51,253 bases of DNA, from the NCBI GenBank assembly GCA_949294455.1, contig CASFHD010000006.1, positions 1-51,253 on the forward strand, read 5' to 3'. This document shows positions 8,965 through 17,128 of the stretch, piece by piece. Source of the stretch: an uncultured Christensenella sp. GTDB lineage: Bacteria; Bacillota; Clostridia; Christensenellales; UBA1242. Below the pieces are notes generated by a model that saw only the letters and a program-made list of their open reading frames with translations, was not told where the DNA came from and searched no databases. Position numbers and translations under genes: made by a program. How positions within the stretch are numbered: the first letter of the stretch is position 1; each line of letters begins with the position of its first letter.

Positions 8965-9427
8965 GTGTGTATAAATATTGAAAAGATTAATTTATATTCA
9001 TCTTAAACAGTAGAATAAAAGAAGTAAAAGTTTAAGTTTATAAATATAATTTTATAACAATAGGTTAAAATGATGAATATTTTATAGTTTACATATTTAA
9101 TATTTTACTCTAAATAGTTTGTAATATTATTTTTATAAGTTTTAAATTTTAAAGGGGGTAATTATTTAAATTATGTATTATGCTATTCTTTGATAAGCAG
9201 GTTTAATATAACATATTTAAATGAATTAAAAAATAAATTCATTTATTATAAGATGCTTATTTTTGGTATCCTTATATTTTTAATGATATTTTATATTAGA
9301 ATTTTATTAATTGCTTTATAAATTACAATCATATATTTATAGTATTCAGTTTATTTATTAAAATTAATTTTAATTTATATATTCAAAATATTAATTTTAG
9401 TTCTTTTATCTTAGCTATAATTTTAAA
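8965..9427. other. Non-coding gap between surface-protein gene and spoVG
   Basis: About 460 nt separate the terminators of two convergent genes. The stretch is A/T-rich and holds the structured element at 9151-9264 described separately. A TTTACA-17-TAAATA pair at 9088-9116 is a weak candidate promoter for it. No protein gene is supported. Confidence 0.5.
9151..9264 (+). ncRNA. Candidate structured small RNA or leader-like element
   Basis: AAAGGGGG at 9151-9158 looks like a strong ribosome-binding site but precedes only a 6-codon frame (ATG 9173, stop 9191-9193). Directly after it lie nested inverted repeats. An outer ATAAGCA/TGCTTAT pair (9193-9199 with 9254-9260) encloses a perfect 9-bp inner stem (AAATGAATT 9219-9227 with 9236-9244), and the outer arm runs into TTTTT at 9260-9264. 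No plus-strand gene follows, so a free small RNA or a decayed attenuator are both possible. The function is unknown. Confidence 0.3.
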
Positions 9428-9452
9428 CAAAAAAATCACCATTAGGTGATTT
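9428..9452 (-). terminator. Terminator of spoVG
   Basis: On the minus strand an 8-bp stem (AAATCACC 9433-9440 with GGTGATTT 9445-9452, loop of 4) is followed by a U run. It lies just downstream of the spoVG stop. Confidence 0.85.
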
Positions 9453-9462
9453 TGTTAGCTAA

Positions 9463-9741
9463 TTATTGAGCTTGTTGTTTTGCTTTCTCGTACTCAGCTA
9501 AAATTACTGAACTTAGAAGATTTCTTGTTTCAGTATTTAATGGATGAACAACATCTTTGCGTTCTCCTTCAGGTCTTTGCTTTGAAGGCATCGCTATAAA
9601 GCAACCATTCTTTCCTTCAATAATCTTAACATCATGTACGACAATAGCATTGTTGATAGTAAATGATGCGACCGCTTTGAATTTGCTGTCTGGTTTAGAC
9701 ACTAGTCTAATTCTTACATCTGTAATTTCGATCGTCTGCAA
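9463..9741 (-). CDS. spoVG: SpoVG, nucleic-acid-binding regulator
   Basis: This 92-residue protein matches SpoVG over its whole length: an initial EITDVRIRLV strand, then VVHDVKIIEG, the conserved NGCFIAMPSKQRPEG block and a C-terminal VVHPLNTETR helix entry. SpoVG is a small DNA/RNA-binding protein that affects sporulation, capsule and virulence genes in Bacillota and is also present in non-sporulating members, so it does not prove sporulation here. The start is TTG at 9741, fixed by GGGGG 8 nt upstream; no ATG lies in a usable place. The gene stands alone, with its own promoter and terminator and a palindrome at the transcription start. Confidence in the name is high. Confidence 0.95.
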   Translation of the reverse strand: MQTIEITDVRIRLVSKPDSKFKAVASFTINNAIVVHDVKIIEGKNGCFIAMPSKQRPEGERKDVVHPLNTETRNLLSSVILAEYEKAKQQAQ

Positions 9742-9762
9742 GTTGTATTCCCCCTTTATAAA

Positions 9763-9782
9763 TTAACTAACAATGTAGTTAA
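9763..9782. promoter_or_regulatory. Palindrome at the spoVG transcription start
   Basis: Perfect 7-bp arms TTAACTA (9763-9769) and TAGTTAA (9776-9782) flank 6 nt. The site overlaps the predicted spoVG start of transcription, so it is either an operator or a hairpin at the 5' end of the mRNA. Confidence 0.4.
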
Positions 9783-9786
9783 CTTT

Positions 9787-9815
9787 ATTTTAATATATTA
9801 TTTATTAAAAATCAA
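9787..9815 (-). promoter_or_regulatory. Promoter of spoVG
   Basis: On the minus strand TTGATT (9815-9810) and TAAAAT (9792-9787) are 17 nt apart, giving a start near 9780 and a leader of about 38 nt that includes the GGGGG ribosome-binding site. Confidence 0.6.
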
Positions 9816-10044
9816 ATATTTATCACAATAATTTATAATTTAATCATATTTTTATGTCTAATAAAAATATATGCTACATTCGTTTGTTTTTTTATTTTTT
9901 GTATTCATTTAATATAAAATATTGTTGATTAAATTTTTAATGTTATTTATATTTTATAATTTTTCTAGATATTATTTTATTCTATAATTTTGTTTAAAAC
10001 TTTGCATTCTTTTATTATATTTGATATCATATTGAAGAGGTTTT

Positions 10045-11052
10045 ATGGATACTAATTGTATAAAATGTGGAGCAAAACTTTTCTATGACCCTAACAGTGA
10101 ACAAATAAAATGTTCTTCTTGTAATAGTGTTTACAATATAGATAAAGACTCGAATGTTGGAATTAAGACATTAAATAATTATAAAGATTCTGATGAAATT
10201 AAAATTTCATCATTTTGTGCCAATTGCGGTGCGAGTGTTGATACTACTGATAATAATTTTGAAGGCGTTTGCCCTTATTGTAGAAGTCCATTAAAAATTG
10301 AAACAAATTCTCAGGTCGCTGATGGTATTATTCCGTTTAAATTTGATAAATCGCAAATACCTATCTTAATTAAAAAGAATGTTAAAAGAAAATTATTTCT
10401 ACCTAAAGAGTTTAAAAAATCTCAACAGCTTGAAAACATTTCAGCTCGGTATATCCCTATAATAGTTTTTTCAGGAAATACATTTTCTAAATATAGTGCA
10501 GTGTTAGTATATAAAATTTATAATGAAAGAGAAAATAATTATAGTTATTCGCATAGAAAAGTGTATGGCAATATTAACTGTGATTACAACGATGTTATAG
10601 TTGAAAATTGTTACAAAACACTGGATTCTGAAATAGAAGATATTTTGCCATTTAATATTGATAAAATGTATAAATTTAATGAAGATTTTTTGATGGGATA
10701 TCCTGTCGAAAAAGAAGAAGATGAGATTACAAACAAATTTGAAAATGAAGCAAAATCTAAAATTCAAAATATTATAAAAGATAATATAAAATCAAGATAT
10801 GATTGCGATTCAATTGAAGACTTATTCGTTACAACAGAGTATTTTGATACTAAATTTCAGAGGTTGTATGTACCAATTTATTTTTTGGAAATTAAATATA
10901 AAAATAAAATTTATAAACCAATAATTAACGGGCAAACTGGGAAGGTAGGAGGGAACTTACCTAAATCTAAATTAAAAATATTTTTTGGTGTTTTAATAGT
11001 ATTGTTGCCTATTATTTTTGTGTTGCTATTTTTGTTCTTATATAGTATTTAA
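10045..11052 (+). CDS. Double zinc-ribbon protein with C-terminal membrane anchor
   Basis: This 335-residue protein has two N-terminal zinc ribbons (Cys5/8/23/26 and Cys58/61/76/79), a middle domain of about 230 residues and a hydrophobic segment at about 313-333. The phrase VADGIIPFKFDKSQ after the second ribbon and the closing YxP(I/L)YFLE...INGQTGKVGGNLP are shared by a common group of Bacillota proteins, often mislabelled PriA or TFIIB-like zinc-ribbon proteins. No enzymatic residues are evident and the function is not established. The C-terminal helix is followed by almost nothing, so the bulk probably faces the cytoplasm (tail-anchored). GAAGAGG at 10032-10038 supports ATG 10045. A second zinc-ribbon membrane gene of a different family lies at 44458. 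Confidence 0.65.
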   Translation: MDTNCIKCGAKLFYDPNSEQIKCSSCNSVYNIDKDSNVGIKTLNNYKDSDEIKISSFCANCGASVDTTDNNFEGVCPYCRSPLKIETNSQVADGIIPFKFDKSQIPILIKKNVKRKLFLPKEFKKSQQLENISARYIPIIVFSGNTFSKYSAVLVYKIYNERENNYSYSHRKVYGNINCDYNDVIVENCYKTLDSEIEDILPFNIDKMYKFNEDFLMGYPVEKEEDEITNKFENEAKSKIQNIIKDNIKSRYDCDSIEDLFVTTEYFDTKFQRLYVPIYFLEIKYKNKIYKPIINGQTGKVGGNLPKSKLKIFFGVLIVLLPIIFVLLFLFLYSI

Positions 11053-11114
11053 TAATATTTTATAATTTTTTTAAAATGTTTATCAGTACTACAGTTTAAA
11101 ACATATATAATATT

Positions 11115-12350
11115 ATGAAAAATTATTATTTTATGGGTATTGGTGGAGTAAGTATGCATAAACTTGCTCTTTTTTTGTTTAGTTTAGGATATTCTGTTTC
11201 CGGCTATGATAAAGTTGAATCTAAAAATACAACACAGTTGGAATTTGCTGGAATTAAAGTTTATTACAAACCTAATATTAATCATTTAAAAAATGTAGAT
11301 GTGGTAGTCATAAATGGTGCTATCAGTGAAACACACAAAGAATTGAAATATGCAAGAGAACACAATATTACTATAATAGATAGGGCTGAACTTTTATACA
11401 AGATTAGTTGCAAGTTTAAATATGTTATAGCAGTCAGTGGCACACACGGGAAAACAACAACCGCAAATATGATTTATCATATCTTAAGAAATGCAGGATT
11501 AAAAGTATCTTGCCATATTGGCGCAGAAATTGAAAATGACAGGCTTTGCATTGATGATGATTATCTGGTGGTCGAAGCTTGCGAATTTAATAGAAGTTTT
11601 TTAAAATTAAAACCATATATAGGGATTGTTTTAAACGTCGAACCAGAACATTTGGATTGCTATAAGAATTTTAATGGCCTTAAAAATGCTTTTTCAAAAT
11701 TTTTAAAACAATCTAAAAATAAATTTGTGCTTTATAGCAATAATACAAAATTTTTGAAATCAAGACTAGATTGTAATTGGATTTCATCAGTTGGGAATTT
11801 TAATAAGAAAAATAAAGAAGTTGCTGTTTCTGTGTGTGAATTTCTTGGAATTGATAAAGTCGATGCAAATAATTTTATGCAATCGTATTCTCCTGCAAAG
11901 CGAAGGCAGGAAGTAATAGGGCATATCAATGGTTTTTCTGTATTGCTTGACTATGCTCATCACCCTACTGAAGTAAATGAATTTATACATTGGTTTGGGA
12001 CTAATAATATGATAATTTTTCAACCACATACATATTCTAGAACAAAATTGTTGTTTAAAGAATTTCTAAATGTTTTTAAAAATCTTGATAATATTATAAT
12101 TTACAAAGAGTATCCTGCAAGAGAAAAAAAAGGTGATGGTGTAACTGCAAAACAATTATTTAAATCATTAAAATTATTAAATAATAAGGCATTATATTTT
12201 AAAAACGCTTTTAAATTAAAAAGATATATTTATAAATTTGCTAAATCAAAAATCGCTTTTGTCGGCGCAGGAGATATTGATAAAGTCGCAAAATTTTGCA
12301 TAAAGTCAAAAAAAAATTTAAAACCTGTTGACAAAATGTATAAAGTTTAA
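11115..12350 (+). CDS. murC: UDP-N-acetylmuramate--L-alanine ligase (MurC)
   Basis: This 411-residue Mur ligase adds L-Ala to UDP-MurNAc in the cytoplasm, the first peptide step of peptidoglycan synthesis. The N-terminal nucleotide-sugar domain has GIGGVSM (residues 8-14). The central ATPase has SGTHGKTTT beginning at Ser108, then the clostridial-type VEACEFNRSFLKL and NVEPEHLD. The C-terminal domain has LDYAHHPTE and FQPHTYSRTK, which separate MurC from MurD, MurE and MurF. It is shorter than the usual 440-470 residues. There is no good Shine-Dalgarno at ATG 11115 and a TATAAT ends 3 nt upstream, so the exact start is less sure than the identity. The rpmE promoter is embedded in its last codons. 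Confidence 0.9.
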   Translation: MKNYYFMGIGGVSMHKLALFLFSLGYSVSGYDKVESKNTTQLEFAGIKVYYKPNINHLKNVDVVVINGAISETHKELKYAREHNITIIDRAELLYKISCKFKYVIAVSGTHGKTTTANMIYHILRNAGLKVSCHIGAEIENDRLCIDDDYLVVEACEFNRSFLKLKPYIGIVLNVEPEHLDCYKNFNGLKNAFSKFLKQSKNKFVLYSNNTKFLKSRLDCNWISSVGNFNKKNKEVAVSVCEFLGIDKVDANNFMQSYSPAKRRQEVIGHINGFSVLLDYAHHPTEVNEFIHWFGTNNMIIFQPHTYSRTKLLFKEFLNVFKNLDNIIIYKEYPAREKKGDGVTAKQLFKSLKLLNNKALYFKNAFKLKRYIYKFAKSKIAFVGAGDIDKVAKFCIKSKKNLKPVDKMYKV

Positions 12351-12356
12351 TATAAT
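12328..12356 (+). promoter_or_regulatory. Perfect consensus promoter of rpmE, inside murC
   Basis: TTGACA (12328-12333), a 17-nt spacer and TATAAT (12351-12356) match sigma-A consensus exactly. The -35 box and spacer lie within the last codons and stop of murC. Confidence 0.9.
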
Positions 12357-12390
12357 CTACATATTGCAAATTACAATTTAGGAGTAAAAT

Positions 12391-12603
12391 ATGAAAAAGA
12401 ATATACATCCAAATTATCACGAAGTTACTGTTACTTGCGCTTGTGGTGAAACTTTTAAAACAAAGTCAACTGTTGCTGGTGATGAAATAAAATTAGATAT
12501 TTGTTCAAAATGCCACCCTTTCTTTACAGGTCAACAAAAAATTGTTGATAACAGTGGTAGAGTAGAAAAGTTCTTGAAAAAATTCCAAAATTCTAACAAA
12601 TAG
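12391..12603 (+). CDS. rpmE: 50S ribosomal protein L31, zinc form
   Basis: This 70-residue L31 starts with the typical [10 protein letters not shown] and carries the four-Cys zinc site Cys16, Cys18, Cys38 and Cys41, so it is the zinc-containing paralog and not the zinc-independent YtiA type. L31 bridges the large and small subunits near the central protuberance. AGGAG at 12380-12384 fixes ATG 12391. It has its own perfect promoter and is followed at once by a large branched terminator, so it is largely an independent transcript at the head of the prmC-prfA cluster. Identity is certain. Confidence 0.97.
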   Translation: MKKNIHPNYHEVTVTCACGETFKTKSTVAGDEIKLDICSKCHPFFTGQQKIVDNSGRVEKFLKKFQNSNK

Positions 12604-12606
12604 CAA

Positions 12607-12671
12607 AATACGCCTTAAGGTTACACCTTAAAAGTTTTTTATAAACTTTTTTATATAAGGCGTATTTTTTT
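12607..12671 (+). terminator. Three-way-junction terminator/attenuator between rpmE and prmC
   Basis: An 11-bp perfect outer stem (12607-12617 with 12656-12666) encloses two inner hairpins: AGGT/ACCT (12618-12621 with 12625-12628) and a perfect 8-bp AAAAGTTT/AAACTTTT stem (12630-12637 with 12643-12650). The outer stem runs into seven T at 12665-12671, and the prmC ribosome-binding site GTGAGG starts at once. It can act as the rpmE terminator and, by read-through, control prmC-prfA. Confidence 0.8.
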
Positions 12672-12682
12672 GTGAGGAAAAA

Positions 12683-13513
12683 ATGAACTTGATTAATTTT
12701 AAAAAAGTAAGGTCACATTTTAAAAAGTTGTTTGAAAAATCTTCAATACCAGGTGTTGAATTTGATGAAATTGCTTCAAGAATTTTGAATATTAATCGTC
12801 TTGATTTATTTTCAGTGATAACAATTTCACGCAAGCAATTAAAAACAATTTTAAAATGTGTAAAAAAGCGATTAAAACATGTTCCAATTTCTAGCATTTT
12901 TAATTATTCATACTTTTATGGACGAAAATTTTTCGTAAACAATAATGTATTGACGCCTAGATTTGATACTGAAATTGTTGTTAATAAAGCCTTGGATTAT
13001 ATTCATTATAATTCTAAAGTGTTAGATATTTTTTCTGGTTCGGGTTGCATAGGGATTACTATTAATCTCGAAACTAAAGCTAGCGTTGTCTGTTCAGATA
13101 TTTCAAAGAAATCTTGTAAAGTGATTAGAAAGAATGCAAAACAGTTGTCAGCAAATGTCAATGTTGTTTGTTCAAATTTGTTTGAAAAAATAGTAGGCAA
13201 ATTCGACGTGATTGTTGCTAACCCACCTTATATTGAAAGTAATGAAATATCTAGTCTTGAGCCGGAAGTTAAATATTATGACCCAATTTTAGCATTAGAC
13301 GGCGGAAAAGATGGTTTGAATTTTTATCGAATTTTAGCACAAAACATTAAAAATTATCTTTATCCTTCTGGAGTTTTGGTTATGGAAATTGGTTATAATC
13401 AAGCTGAATGTGTTAAAAAAATTTTTAATGATGTTTTTAATTCGGTTGAATGTTATTGCGATTTAGACAAATTGCCTAGAGTAATTATATGTAAAAACTT
13501 AAAAGGAGATTAA
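12683..13513 (+). CDS. prmC: Peptide chain release factor N5-glutamine methyltransferase (PrmC)
   Basis: This 276-residue SAM-dependent enzyme methylates the Gln of the GGQ motif in release factors. Its natural substrate RF1 is encoded 5 nt downstream. An N-terminal helical domain recognises the release factor. The Rossmann core follows, with the SAM loop LDIFSGSGCIGI at about 114-125 and the catalytic NPPY motif at residues 180-183, then the family segment YDPILALDGGKDGLNFYR. The start ATG 12683 follows GTGAGG at 12672-12677, which abuts the T tract of the branched terminator, so expression probably depends on read-through or on an unseen promoter. Identity is firm. Confidence 0.93.
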   Translation: MNLINFKKVRSHFKKLFEKSSIPGVEFDEIASRILNINRLDLFSVITISRKQLKTILKCVKKRLKHVPISSIFNYSYFYGRKFFVNNNVLTPRFDTEIVVNKALDYIHYNSKVLDIFSGSGCIGITINLETKASVVCSDISKKSCKVIRKNAKQLSANVNVVCSNLFEKIVGKFDVIVANPPYIESNEISSLEPEVKYYDPILALDGGKDGLNFYRILAQNIKNYLYPSGVLVMEIGYNQAECVKKIFNDVFNSVECYCDLDKLPRVIICKNLKGD

Positions 13514-13518
13514 AGTTT

Positions 13519-14589
13519 ATGTTATCAAAATTGTCAACTATTAAAGAAAAATTTGAATATTTATCAAAAAAAATAGCAGACCCTGATGTTATAGCTGATA
13601 ATGCTTCTTGGCAAAAGTTGGTTAAAGAACACAGCAATTTACAACCGATTGTTGAAGAATATGATAATTATTTATCTTTAAAAAGCCAACTAGAAGATAG
13701 TGAATCAATGCTTAAGACAGAAACTGACCCTGAAATGAAATCTATGTTAAACGATGAGATCGTAAGACTAAATAAGGCTATTAAAGACAGTGAAGAAAAT
13801 CTTAAAGTTTTGCTTCTTCCAAAAGATGAAAATGATACTAAAAATGTCGTTTTAGAAATCAGAGGTGGAGCAGGGGGTGAAGAATCTGCACTTTTTGCTC
13901 ATAGTTTGTTTAGAATGTATAAAATGTACTGCGATAGCCACAAATTTAAGTGCGAAATTGTAAATCTTGAAGAAACAGAATTAGGGGGTATTAAAGAAAT
14001 TACTGCCCTTATTAAAGGTAAAAATGCTTATGCAACTTTTAAGTTTGAAAGCGGTGTTCATCGTGTTCAACGCGTCCCTGAAACTGAAAGTCAAGGAAGA
14101 ATTCATACTTCCACTGTAACAGTTGCCGTTTTGCCTGAAATGGAAGAAGTTGATGTTCAAATTGACCCAAAAGACTTGAGAATTGATATTTACAGAAGCG
14201 GTGGTGCTGGTGGTCAAAATGTTAACAAGGTTAGCTCTGCAGTTAGAATTACACATATCCCTACTGGTATTGTTGTCGCTTGTCAAGATGAAAGAAGTCA
14301 GTTGATGAATAAGGAAAAAGCAATGACGACTTTGCGTGCTAAATTATATGATTTGTATCAAGGTGCAAAAGAAAGCGAATATAAACAAAACCGTAAAGAC
14401 CAAATTGGCTCGGGGGATAGAAGTGAGCGCATTAGAACATACAATTTTCCACAGGGCAGAGTTACAGATCATAGAATCAATTTGTCGTTGTACAATATAG
14501 AAGCTTTTATGGACGGTGATTTAGACGAAATGTTTAAAGCATTGACTATAGCAGACCAACAGAAAAAATTGGCATCTAGCGAAGATTAA
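13519..14589 (+). CDS. prfA: Peptide chain release factor 1 (RF1)
   Basis: This 356-residue class I release factor reads UAA and UAG stop codons. The stop-codon recognition motif P-x-T is present as Pro187-Glu188-Thr189 in RVPETESQGR, and the catalytic GGQ is at residues 231-233 (GGAGGQNVNK). The PxT tripeptide, and not SPF, identifies RF1 over RF2. Length is normal. AAAAGGAG ahead of ATG 13519 fixes the start. It forms the usual prmC-prfA pair, with a terminator overlapping its last codons. The symbol prfA here means RF1 and not the Listeria regulator. Confidence 0.96.
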   Translation: MLSKLSTIKEKFEYLSKKIADPDVIADNASWQKLVKEHSNLQPIVEEYDNYLSLKSQLEDSESMLKTETDPEMKSMLNDEIVRLNKAIKDSEENLKVLLLPKDENDTKNVVLEIRGGAGGEESALFAHSLFRMYKMYCDSHKFKCEIVNLEETELGGIKEITALIKGKNAYATFKFESGVHRVQRVPETESQGRIHTSTVTVAVLPEMEEVDVQIDPKDLRIDIYRSGGAGGQNVNKVSSAVRITHIPTGIVVACQDERSQLMNKEKAMTTLRAKLYDLYQGAKESEYKQNRKDQIGSGDRSERIRTYNFPQGRVTDHRINLSLYNIEAFMDGDLDEMFKALTIADQQKKLASSED

Positions 14590-14602
14590 TCGCTAGTTTT
14601 TT
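14576..14602 (+). terminator. Terminator of the prmC-prfA unit
   Basis: A perfect 7-bp stem CTAGCGA (14576-14582) / TCGCTAG (14590-14596) with a 7-nt loop containing the prfA stop is followed by six T. Confidence 0.85.
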
Positions 14603-14627
14603 ATTGATTTTTATATATTATATTTCG

Positions 14628-14657
14628 TTGATTTTTTATTTAATTATATGTTACAAT
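14628..14657 (+). promoter_or_regulatory. Extended -10 promoter of the gene at 14677
   Basis: TTGATT (14628-14633), an 18-nt spacer and TGt-TACAAT (-10 at 14652-14657). The leader is about 13 nt and includes AGGAG. Confidence 0.65.
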
Positions 14658-14676
14658 AAACTTAATAGGAGTGCAT

Positions 14677-16368
14677 ATGGGTAAATATTATAAAGAATAT
14701 GCAAATTTAGATGATGAAATTGATGACGACGTTGAAATAGAATTCGACAAATTTCAAAAAATGGAGCAGGTAGTTTTTGGCAATCTTTTGGGCGATTTTT
14801 TGCAGGACGGTAAATATTCTGTAGATAGAGATATTTGCGCTGAACTAATTCACATTGAAAAAGTAGTAGTAGGGGAATTCGGTAATGAAATTCAATTAAA
14901 ATCTCCTATAAAATTTGAAACTTTCCCTTGCTTTATTTTGCGTGTCAAAGATACTAGAATTGGTTTGTATCTTTTGGAAGAAATTAATCACGCTGGTAAT
15001 GAATCTATCGGCTCTGGTAGTTATTGCGACATTAATGAATTTTTAGTAGATGAAATGAAATTCTCCACAGATAATGTTATTCTAAATCTTAATGAAGCTT
15101 ATAAAAAATATAACATTACTAAAAAGTTAGATGAAGGTAAAATCAAAGAAATTTCTGAAATCGATAAGTATAAGGATTATAATGCAATTTTAAAGAAATT
15201 GGCTTTAAATAAATTAAAGCAAAATATTTTAATAGAAAATCACGATTTGTTAGAGAATGTTGAACAAGAATATATTGATCAAACTTTGAAACTTATTGAA
15301 AAGTATCCAGAGTTTAAGTATATCGTAACTAAAGAATTAGAAGGTGCATTAATAGATAAAACAGAGTTAATTTCTAAAAATAAACCTTTTTATAATCGTG
15401 CTTTTAGAGAATTGCTAGATGATGTTATCTTTATGAATGATGGAGAACTGAGCGAAAAAGATAGAGAAGAATTTTATGCTAAACAAAAAGATGCAAAGCA
15501 AGATTATTCGTTATCTTCATCAAAAATAAAAGACTTAATTGAACAAGTTCAAAAACCAGATGACACCAAAACTAGAGAATACTTTGAAAATATCGAAAAT
15601 AAAAATGAAAATGAAATATCAAAATTAAATGAAACTAAATTAAAGTCTAAGCAGAAATCAAAAGCAAAAGAAACTCAAGCTGAAATTGAAGCTGTTGTTA
15701 ATACTTATCAAAAGCAACTTGAAGAAAATAATCAGGAACAAAAGAAAGAACAAGCAGAAAAGAAAGTACAAGCAGAAAAGAAAAAACTGAGCAGAGAAAA
15801 AACTAAAATTAATAAATCTCGTGAACCGTTAGATTTGGGTGCGGAAAACAAAAAAGAAGATATTACAAAAACACCTAAAACTAAACAAACACAAGGTACA
15901 AAACAAACATCTAAAACAAGTGAAATACCTGAAAATAAACAAACTCAACTTGGCCGAAGGTCAAGGAAAACAGAATCTGAACAAACTCAACCTCCTAGGA
16001 GTAATAAGGTTGAAATTCCTGTTGCTCAAGCACCAAATCAACAAGTTGCACAAGAGCGTGTTAATAAGCAAACAAAGAGCTCAAACAGACAAGAAAGTCT
16101 GTTAAAAAGGGATTTGGATAGCCAACCAAAAAGGACAAATAAAAATAAAGGACAACCTGATCAAGAAAAAACAATTATTGAAGAAGAAATTTCATCGAGT
16201 GCAGATAACAAACAAAATGCTAATATAATAAGCAATGGAACAATAGCTCAAGAACAGACAGGAAAATCTAAAGAAATACTAGCCAAGACACCTTTTGGTC
16301 AATCTGTACTTTCACAAATTGAAGGTGAAAAGAAGGGGTATGTTGAACAAGTGTTAAATGTGCCATAA
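14677..16368 (+). CDS. Unrecognised acidic protein with long Lys/Gln/Glu-rich disordered tail
   Basis: This 563-residue protein resembles no family I can name. Residues 1 to ~290 look folded: an acidic start (LDDEIDDDVEIEFDKF), mixed beta segments and helices. From about residue 300 to 540 the chain is low-complexity, rich in Lys, Gln, Glu, Thr and Asn, with repeated EQAEKK/QAEKKK and KQTQ-type blocks, probably coiled coil then disordered. The last 20 residues (FGQSVLSQIEGEKKGYVEQV) look structured again and could be a docking peptide. There is no signal peptide or membrane segment, so it is cytoplasmic. AGGAG at 14667-14671 supports ATG 14677; the GTG at 14671 falls in that ribosome-binding site. 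It is monocistronic and faces the gene at 16387. Confidence 0.6.
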   Translation: MGKYYKEYANLDDEIDDDVEIEFDKFQKMEQVVFGNLLGDFLQDGKYSVDRDICAELIHIEKVVVGEFGNEIQLKSPIKFETFPCFILRVKDTRIGLYLLEEINHAGNESIGSGSYCDINEFLVDEMKFSTDNVILNLNEAYKKYNITKKLDEGKIKEISEIDKYKDYNAILKKLALNKLKQNILIENHDLLENVEQEYIDQTLKLIEKYPEFKYIVTKELEGALIDKTELISKNKPFYNRAFRELLDDVIFMNDGELSEKDREEFYAKQKDAKQDYSLSSSKIKDLIEQVQKPDDTKTREYFENIENKNENEISKLNETKLKSKQKSKAKETQAEIEAVVNTYQKQLEENNQEQKKEQAEKKVQAEKKKLSREKTKINKSREPLDLGAENKKEDITKTPKTKQTQGTKQTSKTSEIPENKQTQLGRRSRKTESEQTQPPRSNKVEIPVAQAPNQQVAQERVNKQTKSSNRQESLLKRDLDSQPKRTNKNKGQPDQEKTIIEEEISSSADNKQNANIISNGTIAQEQTGKSKEILAKTPFGQSVLSQIEGEKKGYVEQVLNVP

Positions 16369-16372
16369 TCAA

Positions 16373-16407
16373 AAAACAAATTGGTTTTAAACCAACTTGT
16401 TTTTTTC
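16373..16407. terminator. Bidirectional terminator between convergent genes
   Basis: The stem ACAAATTGGT/ACCAACTTGT (about 16376-16400) is flanked by A and T runs on both sides, so it can stop both the plus-strand gene ending at 16368 and the minus-strand gene ending at 16387, whose last codons it overlaps. On the minus strand all ten pairs form, with one G-U. Confidence 0.8.
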
Positions 16408-17106
16408 TATTTTATTATCTTTCTTATTTTTATAACCACCTTCACAATATGCTTTTATAGAATCTATCATCAAGTCAACATTTTGTTGATATTCATCTTT
16501 AGTTTTTGAAACAGATGATAATTTTATTAAGGTGCTTATTAGTTCTTTATACATTTCAAAGTAATTTACTGAAGTATCGTCATCAAATGCAATATTCGCC
16601 ACAAAACATCTAATATTATGTTTTTGAAGTTCTGTTAATTTCAAGTTTTCAGGTAAGTATTCTGTAATTGCTGATATCATATTATTGTTCAAGGTACCAC
16701 GAGCATATTTTACTAAATCATAATTATCCCTAATTTCTTTGCTTTGCTCTTTATAAAGGTCGGCAACTTCTTTTTTATAGGAGTCAAGATAATCTTTAAA
16801 GTTTTTTCTTGTAGATACATAGAAGTTCGTTTCATCTTCATTGAAATATTTTAAAATATAATTATTAAGAAATTTATTTACTTCTTTAAAATTTTCTTGT
16901 TTAAATAAACCTTTGTTATATTCACCAAATTTTTTTTGAAGATTAAGATTCTTTTTGTTAGAAATTACTATGTTTGAAATTACAATATTAAACACAGTAG
17001 CAATTTCTTCAGCATATTGAACTTTCATTTGTTCTATGTAATCATCTAAATTATTAGGGAAATTGTTACCTGCACTTATAAAATTCCAATTAATTTGATA
17101 TGACAT
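16387..17106 (-). CDS. Unrecognised helical cytoplasmic protein
   Basis: This 239-residue protein is predicted to be mainly alpha-helical and highly charged, with no signal peptide, membrane segment or motif I recognise. An exact five-residue tandem duplication occurs near residue 45 (NIVISNIVISN). The start is ATG 17106, preceded by GGAGG. The longer frame starting at 17130 is ruled out because its ATG overlaps the -10 box. It has its own extended -10 promoter and shares a bidirectional terminator with the Lys/Gln-rich gene at 14677. That pair may work together, but this is only a guess from position. It lies immediately upstream of the S10 operon in the opposite orientation. Confidence 0.6.
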   Translation of the reverse strand: MSYQINWNFISAGNNFPNNLDDYIEQMKVQYAEEIATVFNIVISNIVISNKKNLNLQKKFGEYNKGLFKQENFKEVNKFLNNYILKYFNEDETNFYVSTRKNFKDYLDSYKKEVADLYKEQSKEIRDNYDLVKYARGTLNNNMISAITEYLPENLKLTELQKHNIRCFVANIAFDDDTSVNYFEMYKELISTLIKLSSVSKTKDEYQQNVDLMIDSIKAYCEGGYKNKKDNKIEKNKLV

Positions 17107-17128
17107 AGGACCTCCATTAATTTTTTTC

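Larger units (their letters stand above)
9742..10044. other. Divergent promoter region, spoVG / zinc-ribbon gene
   Basis: Besides the spoVG signals, a TATAAT at 9983-9988 (no good -35) and a TTGCAT-17-TATCAT pair at 10002-10030 are candidate promoters for the plus-strand gene. The second would start inside its ribosome-binding site. Nothing else is visible. Confidence 0.4.

Noticed and set aside
9463..9741. SpoVG as proof of sporulation
   Set aside because: spoVG is widespread in non-sporulating Bacillota and no sporulation-specific gene lies in the window.
10045..11052. Zinc-ribbon protein as PriA helicase
   Set aside because: There is no helicase motif; the likeness is limited to zinc ribbons.
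15839..16105. 88-codon frame within the Lys/Gln-rich gene
   Set aside because: It is a shadow frame of repetitive A-rich coding sequence and has no ribosome-binding site.
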